A stretch of DNA of 64,000 bases from Shewanella sp. GD04112 (GCF_029835735.1 NZ_JAOEAL010000001.1:992001-1056000); one strand, 5' to 3'. Shown: positions 26,409-34,402, numbered from the stretch's first letter. The notes: a model not told the origin generated them from the sequence alone. Numbers and translations are program-made.

Positions 26409-26984
26409 ATGAACAAGTACGTACAGACCACCTTAGGCCTACTGGTCATCTGTGGAATAGTCTTCGCTGCTTACTTCTTAATCAAAGAAGTTTGGTCTAT
26501 TTTTAAGTCTATTGATCCTCAGTTAAGCGCAGGGATAATTGCTGCCTCAGCAACTGTTCTTGTATCAGTGTTTACTGTTATGTTTTCCAAAAGGCAAGAG
26601 CATAAAGTAGATATTGAAAATCAAATCCGATCCAAAAAAATCCCAGTTTATGAAAAAATCATTGAGTTTATATTTCAGATAACTTTCGCTGAAAAGCTTG
26701 GAAAGAAGCAACCTAGCGAAAAGGAAATGGTTAAGTTTTTTGCTGACACCACCAGAGATTTAGTTATTTGGGGGTCTCAGGATATGGTTTCAGCATTTGG
26801 TGATTTCAAAGTCGGCCTTGCAGAACTTGAAAGCAATAACGATCCCGCTTATGTATTATCCATAGTTGAAGATCTACTAATTGCATTAAGGAAAGATCTT
26901 GGGCACAAGCAAAAAGACATTAAGAGAGGCGACATCCTGCGCCTTTATATCAATGACATTCCAGATTACTTTCCACAAACTTAA
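26409..26984 (+). CDS. Integron cassette protein, membrane-anchored, unknown
   Basis: A 191-residue protein. Two N-terminal membrane helices (LGLLVICGIVFAAYFLIKEV and GIIAASATVLVSVFTVMF) are followed by a charged helical cytoplasmic domain of about 130 residues (SKRQEHKVDIENQIRSKKIP). The turn IRSKKIPVYEKIIEF and a later DLVIWGSQDMV stand out as likely conserved elements. The stop TAA is part of the ACTTAAC left core of attC 3, confirming cassette origin. I know of no assigned function. The layout of a membrane anchor plus cytoplasmic sensor-like helix bundle is one seen among several defence proteins, but that is analogy only. Confidence 0.82.
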   Translation: MNKYVQTTLGLLVICGIVFAAYFLIKEVWSIFKSIDPQLSAGIIAASATVLVSVFTVMFSKRQEHKVDIENQIRSKKIPVYEKIIEFIFQITFAEKLGKKQPSEKEMVKFFADTTRDLVIWGSQDMVSAFGDFKVGLAELESNNDPAYVLSIVEDLLIALRKDLGHKQKDIKRGDILRLYINDIPDYFPQT

Positions 26985-27082
26985 CAATCGCATTAAAGCC
27001 GACCCATTACACGCTTGCTGGGTCGGCACAAGGCCTCAAAGAATAGCAGGCGAGTAATGGGCGCCTTATGCGGGCGTTAGCC
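26979..27082 (+). other. Integron attC site 3
   Basis: The left core ACTTAAC (26979-26985) and right core GTTAGCC (27076-27082) have long complementary arms: TCGCATTAAAGCC then CCCATTAC on the left against GTAATGGGCGCCTTATGCGGG on the right. The site is 104 bp long. Confidence 0.88.
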
Positions 27083-27124
27083 CTAGTTTTGAATTAAGAA
27101 CTGTTTTTCTCAAGGAGCATTAAA

Positions 27125-27226
27125 ATGGAAAACAAGCAATCTTCACCAGATTTTCGTTTTAAGCCTTTTATTTATGGATTTGCGTTTGGTGTGGCCATAA
27201 TGGCTGTTGCTTGGTATATCGTTTAG
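27125..27226 (+). CDS. Cassette-encoded 33-residue membrane peptide
   Basis: ATG 27125 follows a perfect AAGGAG (27112-27117) at 7-base spacing. The peptide has a polar, mixed N terminus (MENKQSSPDFRFKPF) and one hydrophobic helix (IYGFAFGVAIMAVAWYIV) ending at TAG 27224-27226. It is the only frame in its cassette. The single helix, short length and strong ribosome site fit a small membrane protein such as a regulator or toxin-like peptide; the role is unknown. It is below usual gene-finder cutoffs. Confidence 0.65.
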   Translation: MENKQSSPDFRFKPFIYGFAFGVAIMAVAWYIV

Positions 27227-27257
27227 CTTACCTCGCTATAAATTAACTTTTAATGGT

Positions 27258-27308
27258 GGCTAACAAGCGCCATCAAAAACGCGCCTTTTGCTCGCGCTAA
27301 GGTTAAGG
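27258..27308 (+). other. Integron attC site 4, short or degenerate
   Basis: GGCTAACAAGCGCC begins like the left half of attC 5, but the right side (GCGCTAAGGTTAAGG) only partly restores a core, with GTTAAGG at 27302-27308. The arms TAAC..GCGC and GCGC..GTTA can pair. It is about 51 bp, near the lower size limit. The AAGGAG at its end is also the ribosome site of the next gene. Confidence 0.55.
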
Positions 27309-27316
27309 AGTTAAAC

Positions 27317-27625
27317 ATGAGTCTAGAATGTCAAATTCTGCTTGATGCTGGGTTAAGTGATAGTACAGCGAAATATTATATTTCGGACAACGGGCGAGAT
27401 TTTGTTATTGAAGTCGCGCAGAATGAAAAGCTTATCGAAGCTCTGGATACTATAAATTTAAAGGGATTGGCCACAACAATTCCGTTAGCTCAACGTGCTG
27501 TTAATAGCACCGGTACGCCAGAGCTAAAAGTCCAAGATTTTAAAATCTATCCAGCGCCAAGAAACAAAACTGTACGCAATGGTATTCATAGTTACGTTTT
27601 TATTTATGCGCCAAAGCAGCCCTAA
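27317..27625 (+). CDS. Integron cassette protein, small soluble, unknown
   Basis: A 102-residue protein with a strong ribosome site (AAGGAG, 9 bases before the ATG). The stop TAA is within the CCCTAAC core of attC 5. It has no signal or membrane helix; mixed alpha/beta sequence with LECQILLDAGLSDSTAKYY at the start and HSYVFIYAPKQP at the end. I recognise no family or catalytic motif. Confidence 0.8.
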   Translation: MSLECQILLDAGLSDSTAKYYISDNGRDFVIEVAQNEKLIEALDTINLKGLATTIPLAQRAVNSTGTPELKVQDFKIYPAPRNKTVRNGIHSYVFIYAPKQP

Positions 27626-27693
27626 CAAGCGCCTTAAACATTGCGGCCGCTGGACTCGCAACAAGTTGCTCCCCGTTTAGGTGTGCGTTATCT
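27620..27693 (+). other. Integron attC site 5 (last of the array)
   Basis: The left core CCCTAAC (27620-27626) and right core GTTATCT (27687-27693) have arms AA-GCGCCTTAAAC and GTTTAGGTGTGC that pair well. The centre GCTGGACTCGCAACAAGTTG matches attC 1. The site is 74 bp. No cassette gene follows. Confidence 0.87.
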
Positions 27694-27787
27694 CAATAGA
27701 AGTTTTAATCCGAAATTAGGAAATAATAGTCAGGAATCTAACTCTCTTTTGTCCCTTTGCTTTTTACGTATATATCGCAAATGGGTA

Positions 27788-27891
27788 GTTAAAATTGGCA
27801 TTGGGGCACCAGTGACCGTTGGCGACATGGATGTCGCCGTCGAGCCTATAGGGATATATTCACGGCGAGTCACTGGGGAAACAATGACAAT
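27788..27891 (+). repeat. Hairpin-rich repeat, short copy (right of array)
   Basis: CCAGTGAC and GTCACTGG bound a 66-bp core. The core contains the perfect hairpin GGCGACATGGATGTCGCC, then GTCGAGCCTATAGGGATA, and is followed by GGGGAAACAATGACAAT. The left copy (24986-25150) is its inverse with extra stems. The element looks like a dispersed non-autonomous repeat. Confidence 0.8.
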
Positions 27892-27996
27892 AAACTCCAT
27901 AAATAGATAAAAAGATTAATCGCTTCTGTCTCAAAGCATGCTGCGTGTCATCGAGCAAATACCATTGTTCAACTTTCAATGTTTTATAAGTCTTTA

Positions 27997-28722
27997 TTAC
28001 CTCAGCACCTTACTTAAAAAGCTTTGGGTTCTGGCTTCTTTGGGGCGGGTAAATAATTCCTCGGGGATATTGGACTCCACCACATAGCCGCCATCCATAA
28101 AGATGACTCTGTCGGAAACATCGCGTGCAAAGCCCATTTCATGGGTGACAATCACCATGGTCATGCCTTTTTGCGCTAAGTCCTTCATTACATCCAGTAC
28201 ATCGCCGACCATTTCGGGATCGAGTGCCGAGGTGGGCTCATCGAATAACATCAGATCTGGCTCCATCGCCAGCGCGCGGGCAATGGCAACCCTTTGTTTT
28301 TGTCCACCCGAGAGACTCGAAGGATAGGCATTAGCTTTATCCTGCAAACCCACTTGAGTGAGCAGCGCCAGCGCCTTGTTATCGGCTTCGGCTTGGGTCA
28401 TTAACTTTAGGCTCACTGGCGCTAAGGTAATGTTTTGCAATACGGTTTTATGGGGGAATAGGTTGAAATTTTGAAACACCATACCTACTTTTTGCCGCAA
28501 TTTATCGACACAGGCATCCTTAGCGGTAATGGATTGCCCTTCGATTTCAATATCCCCTTGGGTAGGTTTTTCTAACAGGTTGATGCAACGTAAAAAGGTG
28601 CTTTTACCGCTGCCGCTGGGGCCGATCACACTCACCACTTCGCCTTGGCGAATATGTTCGTTGATGCCCTTAAGAACAGCATTATCGCCGTAACTTTTGT
28701 GTAGGTTGGTTATGTTAATCAC
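27997..28722 (-). CDS. Polar amino acid ABC transporter, ATP-binding protein
   Basis: The 241-residue ATPase energises the importer formed with the two genes upstream. Walker A GPSGSGKST, the signature LSGGQKQRVAIARAL, Walker B LMLFDEPTSALDPE and the switch His in VTHEM are all intact. Sequence type is GlnQ/HisP/ArtP. It overlaps the permease gene by 8 bp at its start. It is the last gene of the operon; no terminator is evident in the 100 bp before the repeat element. Confidence 0.95.
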   Translation of the reverse strand: MINITNLHKSYGDNAVLKGINEHIRQGEVVSVIGPSGSGKSTFLRCINLLEKPTQGDIEIEGQSITAKDACVDKLRQKVGMVFQNFNLFPHKTVLQNITLAPVSLKLMTQAEADNKALALLTQVGLQDKANAYPSSLSGGQKQRVAIARALAMEPDLMLFDEPTSALDPEMVGDVLDVMKDLAQKGMTMVIVTHEMGFARDVSDRVIFMDGGYVVESNIPEELFTRPKEARTQSFLSKVLR

Positions 28723-29404
28723 TTTGCTTCAACCTCTTTTCGAATTTCGACAGCATAAATGTGAAGCTGTAGGTCAGGAACAGGTAAATCAGTGCACAGG
28801 TAAAGAGTGGGATACTGTCTTCAAAGGTACGGCTACGGATAATCTCGCCCGCCCGCATTAAATCTACGCCGCCAATAAAGCCAATTACGGCGGTTTCTTT
28901 GAGTAGCACGATAAACTCATTGCCTAACGCGGGCAGAATATTCTTAATCGCCTGCGGCAGAATAATCAGCTTCATGGTCATCGCCTGCGACAGGCCGAGC
29001 GAGCGAGCCGCTTCGGTTTGACCCTTATCGACGGCTTGGATCCCTGCGCGAATAATCTCAGAGATATACGCGCCGCTATTTAAACCAAAGGCGATAATGG
29101 CGGCGGTAATTTTATCGACATCGAGCGCTGCCAGCACGATGAAGTAAAGGATCACTAACTGCACCACCACAGGCGTGCCGCGGATAACGCCAACATAGAG
29201 TTCAGCGGGAAAGCGGATATACCACTTAGATGACATCTTCATCAGTGTGGTGCCCACGCCTAATACTGCGCCTAATAACATGGCGAAGAAGGTCACAATC
29301 AAGGTGACTTTTAAGCCATTTAAAATCAGCAGTATGCCTATCATGCCGTCGTCGCCAATCGGGCTAAACAACGAAGTATTGATTGCTTCTAACATAGGGA
29401 TCAC
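28715..29404 (-). CDS. Polar amino acid ABC transporter, permease
   Basis: A 229-residue inner-membrane subunit of the HisM/GlnP family, with about five helices and the EAA loop (EAARSLGLSQAMTMKLIILP) that contacts the ATPase. The GTG start overlaps the stop of the binding-protein gene as GTGA; an ATG nine bases later is an alternative. Only one permease gene is present, so the channel is probably a homodimer. Confidence 0.94.
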   Translation of the reverse strand: MIPMLEAINTSLFSPIGDDGMIGILLILNGLKVTLIVTFFAMLLGAVLGVGTTLMKMSSKWYIRFPAELYVGVIRGTPVVVQLVILYFIVLAALDVDKITAAIIAFGLNSGAYISEIIRAGIQAVDKGQTEAARSLGLSQAMTMKLIILPQAIKNILPALGNEFIVLLKETAVIGFIGGVDLMRAGEIIRSRTFEDSIPLFTCALIYLFLTYSFTFMLSKFEKRLKQSD

Positions 29405-30135
29405 TTGATATGGGCTGAAACGAGTGCCTGATATTGGCCGCTTGCTTTCAAGTTTTTCAGCGTGTTGTTAATGCTGGTGAGGAGTTCTGGTTGCTGCTTC
29501 GACACCGCAAAACCATAAAACTCAGGGGGGAAATCTAGCTTGATCAACTTGAGATCGGGGTTTTTCGCCAGATAGTTCGCCGCAGGCTCGCTATCGAATA
29601 GCACTAAGTCGACTTTGCCATTCTTCAGTTCCATGATGGCTTCAAAGCCTGTATTAAAAGCCGTGACATTTTGGGTGTATTTTTTAGACATCATATCGGC
29701 GGTTGAGCCGAGCTGCACCGCAAAGTGTTTGTCTTTAATGTCATCAAGGGTATGAATAGTGTCGTTATCTTTATTCACGAGCATTACTTGAGTCGCCTCG
29801 TAGTAGGGCTCCGAAAAGTTAACGCTGGCCTGCCGCTCAGGGGTGATGGTCATGCCCGAGGCGATAAAATCAATCTTGCCTGAGTTTAGCGCAACGATCA
29901 GTGAATCAAATTTCATATTTTCGACTTTGAGCGTCTTGCCGGCATCTTTAGCGATTTGCTTGGCAAGCTCAATGTCGAAGCCTTTGATTTCGTCGCCACT
30001 TTGTCCGCCTACGTATTCAAAGGGCGGGAAGGCCGCATTGGTTCCGACGACTAAAACATCGTTGCTTTTCCCACATCCAGCTAACAACAAGGTGGCAGTC
30101 AGCGCTAGGCCGCCTAATAACATGGATTTTTTCAT
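29401..30135 (-). CDS. Amino acid ABC transporter, substrate-binding lipoprotein
   Basis: The signal peptide ends in lipobox LLAGC (Cys 21), so the protein is lipid-anchored. SBP_bac_3 features: VVGTNAAFPPFEYVGG, IKGFDIELAKQIAKDAGK, and SGMTITPERQASVNFSEPYY, where Thr-Pro-Glu-Arg contacts the ligand carboxyl group in lysine/arginine/ornithine binders. A basic or polar amino acid ligand is likely. AAGAGAG precedes the ATG. It is first in the three-gene operon and has a near-consensus promoter upstream (30171-30199). Confidence 0.94.
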   Translation of the reverse strand: MKKSMLLGGLALTATLLLAGCGKSNDVLVVGTNAAFPPFEYVGGQSGDEIKGFDIELAKQIAKDAGKTLKVENMKFDSLIVALNSGKIDFIASGMTITPERQASVNFSEPYYEATQVMLVNKDNDTIHTLDDIKDKHFAVQLGSTADMMSKKYTQNVTAFNTGFEAIMELKNGKVDLVLFDSEPAANYLAKNPDLKLIKLDFPPEFYGFAVSKQQPELLTSINNTLKNLKASGQYQALVSAHIK

Positions 30136-30170
30136 TTAAGACTCTCTTTTGAATGACTCGCAATGTGGCG

Positions 30171-30199
30171 ACTATAGGGATATGCAGCATAAGTGTCAA
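30171..30199 (-). promoter_or_regulatory. Sigma70 promoter of the amino acid ABC operon
   Basis: On the minus strand the -35 is TTGACA (30194-30199), the spacer 17 bp, and the -10 TATAGT (30171-30176), 36 bp before the start codon. TGATTAAAAATGCA at 30217-30230 resembles an ARG box with two mismatches and could bind ArgR, which is only a suggestion. Confidence 0.8.
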
Positions 30200-30509
30200 T
30201 AATTATGCTATAAAAATGATTAAAAATGCACTTGAGGTCGCAGTTGTTGTATGCCTAAACACTTGTGATTACAACGCTGGCTGTGTTTGATATAGATACG
30301 TTTTTAAAGCGTTAGTGAATTGTTTAGGATGACCGTGAATAGCAATTTTCGGCTTTCACTTGTGCGGGATATATCATTTTTTATTCATTTTTACGGCTAA
30401 AATAGTTAGCGATGAACGATTTCTAACAAAAATTGTAAAAACTTCATTAAATTATGCCCAGTTAATCTAATCTTAATGCAGGATCAAATAGCAATTTATG
30501 GAGCGAAAT

Positions 30510-31334
30510 GTGAGATACCTAACTCTGGCACCAGCGGCACTCCTTTTGGGTCTAGCAACTTCGGTCAGTGCAGAAGAATCGACCCAGTGGCATTACACCA
30601 TGGGGATACACGATTTTATTGTGGAACAGGAAAGTTCACACACCTTTGGCTTTAACGGCAATATCATGATTGAACATACCACGGCATCGGATATTTACCT
30701 GTCCGCCATGCTGGATATGTTTATCGACATCGATACCGACGATCTCGACCCCGACCATATCCCCGTGTGGTTTAAATCGGACTATGTGGCCTCGGGTGAG
30801 TTCTACCATATCGATCCTCGCTTCTTCTTCGGTTGGCAGGTCGACTTGCAGGGCAAACGTAACACTGTGAGTTCTATCGAAAAGCAAGCCAAGTTATTCC
30901 CTGGATTAACCGCCAATTATCAAGGCCAAGAATCGCAGGCGCAGTTAAAGGCGGGTGCGGGCTATTACTATTTAGAAATCGATGATGATGTGCCTCGTAC
31001 CCGTGGTTACGATCGGGGTGACTTTGGCAATGGCACGTTTGCTTACACCTTTATGGGCAGCTTTGGTTTTGATATCACGCCTAAGTTAAAGATGAATTTT
31101 GCCGCGCAAAACTGGAATGACGGCGATAAATGGCTTGAAAATCAATATCGTTTCAGCATGAGTTACGACACGGATTATTGGGAGAAGGGCAGCCAGTGGT
31201 TACTGTATGTGGAACATACCGAATACAACCTAGATCACTATGCCAAGGAGAGTGTGCACTCACCTAACTACTTGCCCATTCTGCCTTGGGATAACGATAC
31301 CTTAGTGCGCTTTAGCTTAGTCGTGCCTTGGTAG
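30510..31334 (+). CDS. Exported envelope protein, probable outer-membrane barrel
   Basis: The signal peptide MRYLTLAPAALLLGLATSVSA is cleaved before EESTQWHY. The rest is rich in alternating aromatic strands and Asp/Tyr turns (YYYLEIDDDVPRTRGYDRGDFG, at about residues 150-170) and ends with FSLVVPW, typical of an outer-membrane beta-barrel. The GTG at 30510 is preferred because GGAGCGAA lies upstream and the signal then starts properly; the ATG at 30498 adds four residues. No family recognised. It ends 2 bp before the convergent LysR gene. Confidence 0.75.
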   Translation: MRYLTLAPAALLLGLATSVSAEESTQWHYTMGIHDFIVEQESSHTFGFNGNIMIEHTTASDIYLSAMLDMFIDIDTDDLDPDHIPVWFKSDYVASGEFYHIDPRFFFGWQVDLQGKRNTVSSIEKQAKLFPGLTANYQGQESQAQLKAGAGYYYLEIDDDVPRTRGYDRGDFGNGTFAYTFMGSFGFDITPKLKMNFAAQNWNDGDKWLENQYRFSMSYDTDYWEKGSQWLLYVEHTEYNLDHYAKESVHSPNYLPILPWDNDTLVRFSLVVPW

Positions 31335-31336
31335 TA

Positions 31337-32227
31337 TTACTTTTGGGTTAAGTGTTTCTCCACTAACGCAATCATCGCCTTTGCCGCAAAGGACAATACC
31401 TGTTCTTTGCGCCAGAACAGCGATAACTCCCAGCGCAGTTCATCGCTCGCCAATGGAATATTCACCACCCCAGACACACTGTAACGCCGCGCGATAGAGC
31501 GCGGCAGTATCATCACGCCCGTGCCCGCCGCCACCAGAGCGATCCCGAAGTCGGCTTGGCTGACTCGAGTGATGTTTTTAGGGGTAAATCCGGCGTGTTG
31601 GCAAGCGGTTAACACCAGTTGATATAAGGTATACTCGGTCTCAAACATTACTTGCGGTTCATCGACTAAGTCGTGGATCGACAGCATTGGCCGCGAGGTG
31701 AGGGGATTCTCCTTGGGCAGCACCACCACCATGGGATCGTTAAAGACCCGAATGCCGTGGTAACCATCGTCGAGGTTGATAATCCCGGTTGCCAGTTCGA
31801 TTTCCCCCTTTTGAATCGCTAAGGTTTGCTCGACGCCGCCGCGCACCAGCAGGTGCATATCAATTTGCGGATATTGCTGGCGATACTTGGCAATGATTGG
31901 AGCAAAAATCTCGGCACTGCCAAGCGGCGCGAGACCGAGTTTTAATTCGCCTGCGGTTAAACTGCGCTGGGCACTGAGTTCGGCCAGCATGCGTTGTCGG
32001 CCAGCGAGTAACTCTTTGCCATGGCGATAGACCACTTCTCCTGCTTGGGTGAGTTTGACCTGCGTGCCACGTTTGCCGCGCTCGAGTAGCACGAGATCGA
32101 GTTCTTCCTCTAGTTGGCGCAGCGCCTTGGAAAGGGCGGGTTGGGTGAGGTGAACTTTTTCGCTGGCCTTGCCAAAACCGCCAGCATCGATGATCTCGAT
32201 AAAATAACGCAGCACTTTAAGATCCAT
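31337..32227 (-). CDS. LysR-family transcriptional regulator
   Basis: 296 residues. The N-terminal winged helix is LKVLRYFIEIIDAGGFGKAS with recognition helix LTQPALSKALRQLEEEL, followed by a substrate-binding fold (residues about 90-290). It is divergent from lrgA-lrgB across a 120-bp gap, so it is the likely regulator of that pair, as CidR is in other bacteria. A tandem 22-bp repeat sits in the gap. Effector unknown (acetate or pyruvate by analogy with CidR). Confidence 0.93.
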   Translation of the reverse strand: MDLKVLRYFIEIIDAGGFGKASEKVHLTQPALSKALRQLEEELDLVLLERGKRGTQVKLTQAGEVVYRHGKELLAGRQRMLAELSAQRSLTAGELKLGLAPLGSAEIFAPIIAKYRQQYPQIDMHLLVRGGVEQTLAIQKGEIELATGIINLDDGYHGIRVFNDPMVVVLPKENPLTSRPMLSIHDLVDEPQVMFETEYTLYQLVLTACQHAGFTPKNITRVSQADFGIALVAAGTGVMILPRSIARRYSVSGVVNIPLASDELRWELSLFWRKEQVLSFAAKAMIALVEKHLTQK

Positions 32228-32241
32228 TATCTTTCCTATAA

Positions 32242-32281
32242 TACATTCTTAAAATTCATGGATTACATTCTTAATATTCAT
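32242..32281. promoter_or_regulatory. Tandem operator-like repeats between LysR gene and lrgAB
   Basis: TACATTCTTAAAATTCAT (32242-32259) and TACATTCTTAATATTCAT (32264-32281) are 22 bp apart, two helical turns, in the divergent gap. They are good candidates for binding of the adjacent LysR protein. Confidence 0.6.
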
Positions 32282-32347
32282 TTTTTTTATCAAATAGGCA
32301 AGCCTAAAATAATCCCATAGCAACTTTAGTGTAAATCGAGAAACCGC

Positions 32348-32782
32348 ATGTCTTTCCTACAAGCCGCAATACGTCGATGCCGTCATGGGGCTTTATTGTT
32401 AACTCAAATTGGCCTCTTTTGTTTATTGTCTTTCGCCTGTCATTGGTTTGCGACTTGGGCGCATTCACCTGTGCCTGGTAGTGTGCTGGGTCTAGGTATC
32501 TTACTGATTTTACTTGCGACTAAGTTAATCCCTGAAAACGCCGTGCAGCTTGGTGCCGCTTGGCTGATTGGTGAGTTGCTGCTGTTTTTTATTCCGCCAG
32601 TGATCTCTGTGATCAAGTACGAAGGCCTGTTCGAGCAATATGGGGTGAATATTCTCTTCACCTTAGTGATGGGCAGTGTATGCGTGATGGTGGGCACGGG
32701 ATTTGTGGTTGACCGAGTATTTCGTTTTGAGCGTCAACTCAATATCAAAAAGCATGCACGCCGTCATGCTAAGGCCGCCTAA
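32348..32782 (+). CDS. lrgA: CidA/LrgA family holin-like protein
   Basis: A 144-residue membrane protein with four helices. The family segment PVPGSVLGLGILLILL and the following KLIPENAVQLGAAWLIGELLLFF are clear. CidA/LrgA proteins are linked to murein hydrolase control and, in newer work, to export of small acids such as pyruvate or glycolate. The stop overlaps the start of lrgB as TAATG. The basic tail (KKHARRHAKAA) is cytoplasmic. Confidence 0.9.
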   Translation: MSFLQAAIRRCRHGALLLTQIGLFCLLSFACHWFATWAHSPVPGSVLGLGILLILLATKLIPENAVQLGAAWLIGELLLFFIPPVISVIKYEGLFEQYGVNILFTLVMGSVCVMVGTGFVVDRVFRFERQLNIKKHARRHAKAA

Positions 32783-33516
32783 TGTCGAGCCTTAACTTAA
32801 GCCCAGCGGCTATTTCTGAGTTACTGTTTTCGCAGACGGGATTGGCGCTTATCAGCTTGTTATTAACGCTATTCTGTTACTTTGCGGCTAAGCGTTTATA
32901 CAGGCTCCACCGTGTGTGGTGGTTGGCGCCGATTGTGCTCGCGCCTGTGGTGATCACGCTCTTGGTGTTTAATCTCGATATTCCACTGCCCACTTATTTT
33001 GAATACACCCATTGGTTAATGGCGATGTTAGCGCCGGCGACGATCGCATTTGCTTTACCGATTTATCGGGAGCGTAAACTTATTCGCCAATATCCGTTGA
33101 CCATTGCCCTTGGGGTGATAGCGGGACTGTTGCTGGGCATGATCTCCAGCTGGCTGTTAGTGAAATTTGTGCCGCTGCCGGTGGAGCTATCTAAGAGTTT
33201 ATTGGTGCGTTCTGTATCCACGCCCTTTGCGATGGAGGCCACAAGCGCCTTTGGCGGGGTGCCAGAACTGACCGCCATGATGGTGCTCATCACTGGCATT
33301 ATCGGCATGTTAGTGTGCGAGCCGCTGTTCAAGCTGATGCACATTCGTACGTCTTTAGGTAAAGGCGTGGCATTGGGCGCCTCGGCCCACGGTGCGGGCG
33401 CCGCAAAAGCCAGTGAGTTAGGTCAGCAAGAGGGGGTTATTGCCAGTTTAACCATGATTTTTATCGGGATTGCCATGGTGCTGGGCGCGCCCGTATTTGC
33501 GGTGATTTTCAGTTAG
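32782..33516 (+). CDS. lrgB: LrgB family membrane protein
   Basis: 244 residues, seven or so helices. The conserved region SKSLLVRSVSTPFAMEATSA and the motif GASAHGAGAAKASELGQQEG near the C terminus identify the LrgB/CidB family. Translation is coupled to lrgA by the one-base overlap TAATG. The two products work as a pair in the inner membrane. Confidence 0.93.
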   Translation: MSSLNLSPAAISELLFSQTGLALISLLLTLFCYFAAKRLYRLHRVWWLAPIVLAPVVITLLVFNLDIPLPTYFEYTHWLMAMLAPATIAFALPIYRERKLIRQYPLTIALGVIAGLLLGMISSWLLVKFVPLPVELSKSLLVRSVSTPFAMEATSAFGGVPELTAMMVLITGIIGMLVCEPLFKLMHIRTSLGKGVALGASAHGAGAAKASELGQQEGVIASLTMIFIGIAMVLGAPVFAVIFS

Positions 33517-33701
33517 TGTTCGAGAGTGATGTGCTGAGTTTGCGTTAATCCTTTCCACCTTAAGTGTGATTTTGTCAGTTTTAATGATGTTGTTTTGCCT
33601 CTTAGGGCGCTAACCTCTGCTTGGGTTATGCGCCCATTTTTTTAGCTGGCGGTGTATATCGAAATCTAGTGACACTCAATTAAATCGAATAGGGATATAG
33701 G

Positions 33702-34178
33702 ATGGACAAGCAAACACGGGTATCGAATGTGACATTGAGACCCATAGGACAAGACGATCTGGAGTTGATCTTCACCCATCAGCAGGATCCAATAGCATCC
33801 CAACTGGCACAGTTTCCCTCGCGGGAACGTGAGGCGTTTTACCTTCATTGGCAGCAAAATATCCTCGGGCAGGCATCGGTGCTGGCACGGGGGATAGAAG
33901 TCGATGGCTTGCTCGTTGGCAATATCGGCCATTGGCATATGGATGGTCAGGCGATGATTGGCTACTGGATTGACCGTGCATTTTGGGGACGTGGGGTAGC
34001 AACGCTGACCTTAAGCGCGTTTTTGCCTTTAGTGAATTCAAGGCCGCTCTTTGCCCATGTGGCTCAGCATAATGTGGCGTCCCAACGGGTGTTGCTGCGC
34101 CATGGATTTGTAAAGATGGACAGGCTAATTCAAGAAGAGAATGATACGGCGCCCTTGTTTGAGTTTGTGCTGGCCTGA
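33702..34178 (+). CDS. GNAT family N-acetyltransferase
   Basis: 158 residues with the acetyl-CoA fold: an N-terminal TLRPIGQDDLELIF, the phosphate-binding FWGRGVATLTLSAFL, and FAHVAQHNVASQRVLLRHGF at the end. The pattern fits the RimJ/RimL branch, which acetylates protein N termini or small amines; the substrate is unknown. It has its own start after a 185-bp gap with an AGGGATATAGG site. Likely monocistronic. Confidence 0.88.
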   Translation: MDKQTRVSNVTLRPIGQDDLELIFTHQQDPIASQLAQFPSREREAFYLHWQQNILGQASVLARGIEVDGLLVGNIGHWHMDGQAMIGYWIDRAFWGRGVATLTLSAFLPLVNSRPLFAHVAQHNVASQRVLLRHGFVKMDRLIQEENDTAPLFEFVLA

Positions 34179-34402
34179 TGCTAAACAGTCACGCTAGCCA
34201 ATAGTTTAAAACGCTTTTCTGCGGCTTTGGCTTATTTTTAGGAGAACATTATTTAAGAAATCTATTTAGATATACGTGTTTTATCGTAAATTTAGATTTA
34301 TCAACCCGACTTTAGTCTAGTACCTGATGGCTTGACCTCATTGGCTAACTCAATGAAACTCTCCATTTAATCACCTCCTACTAAAGTATGGATAATTAAA
34401 TA

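Noticed and set aside
27641..27910. 89-codon frame across attC 5 and the right repeat
   Set aside because: It starts inside the attC site, has no ribosome site and consists mainly of the repeat element.
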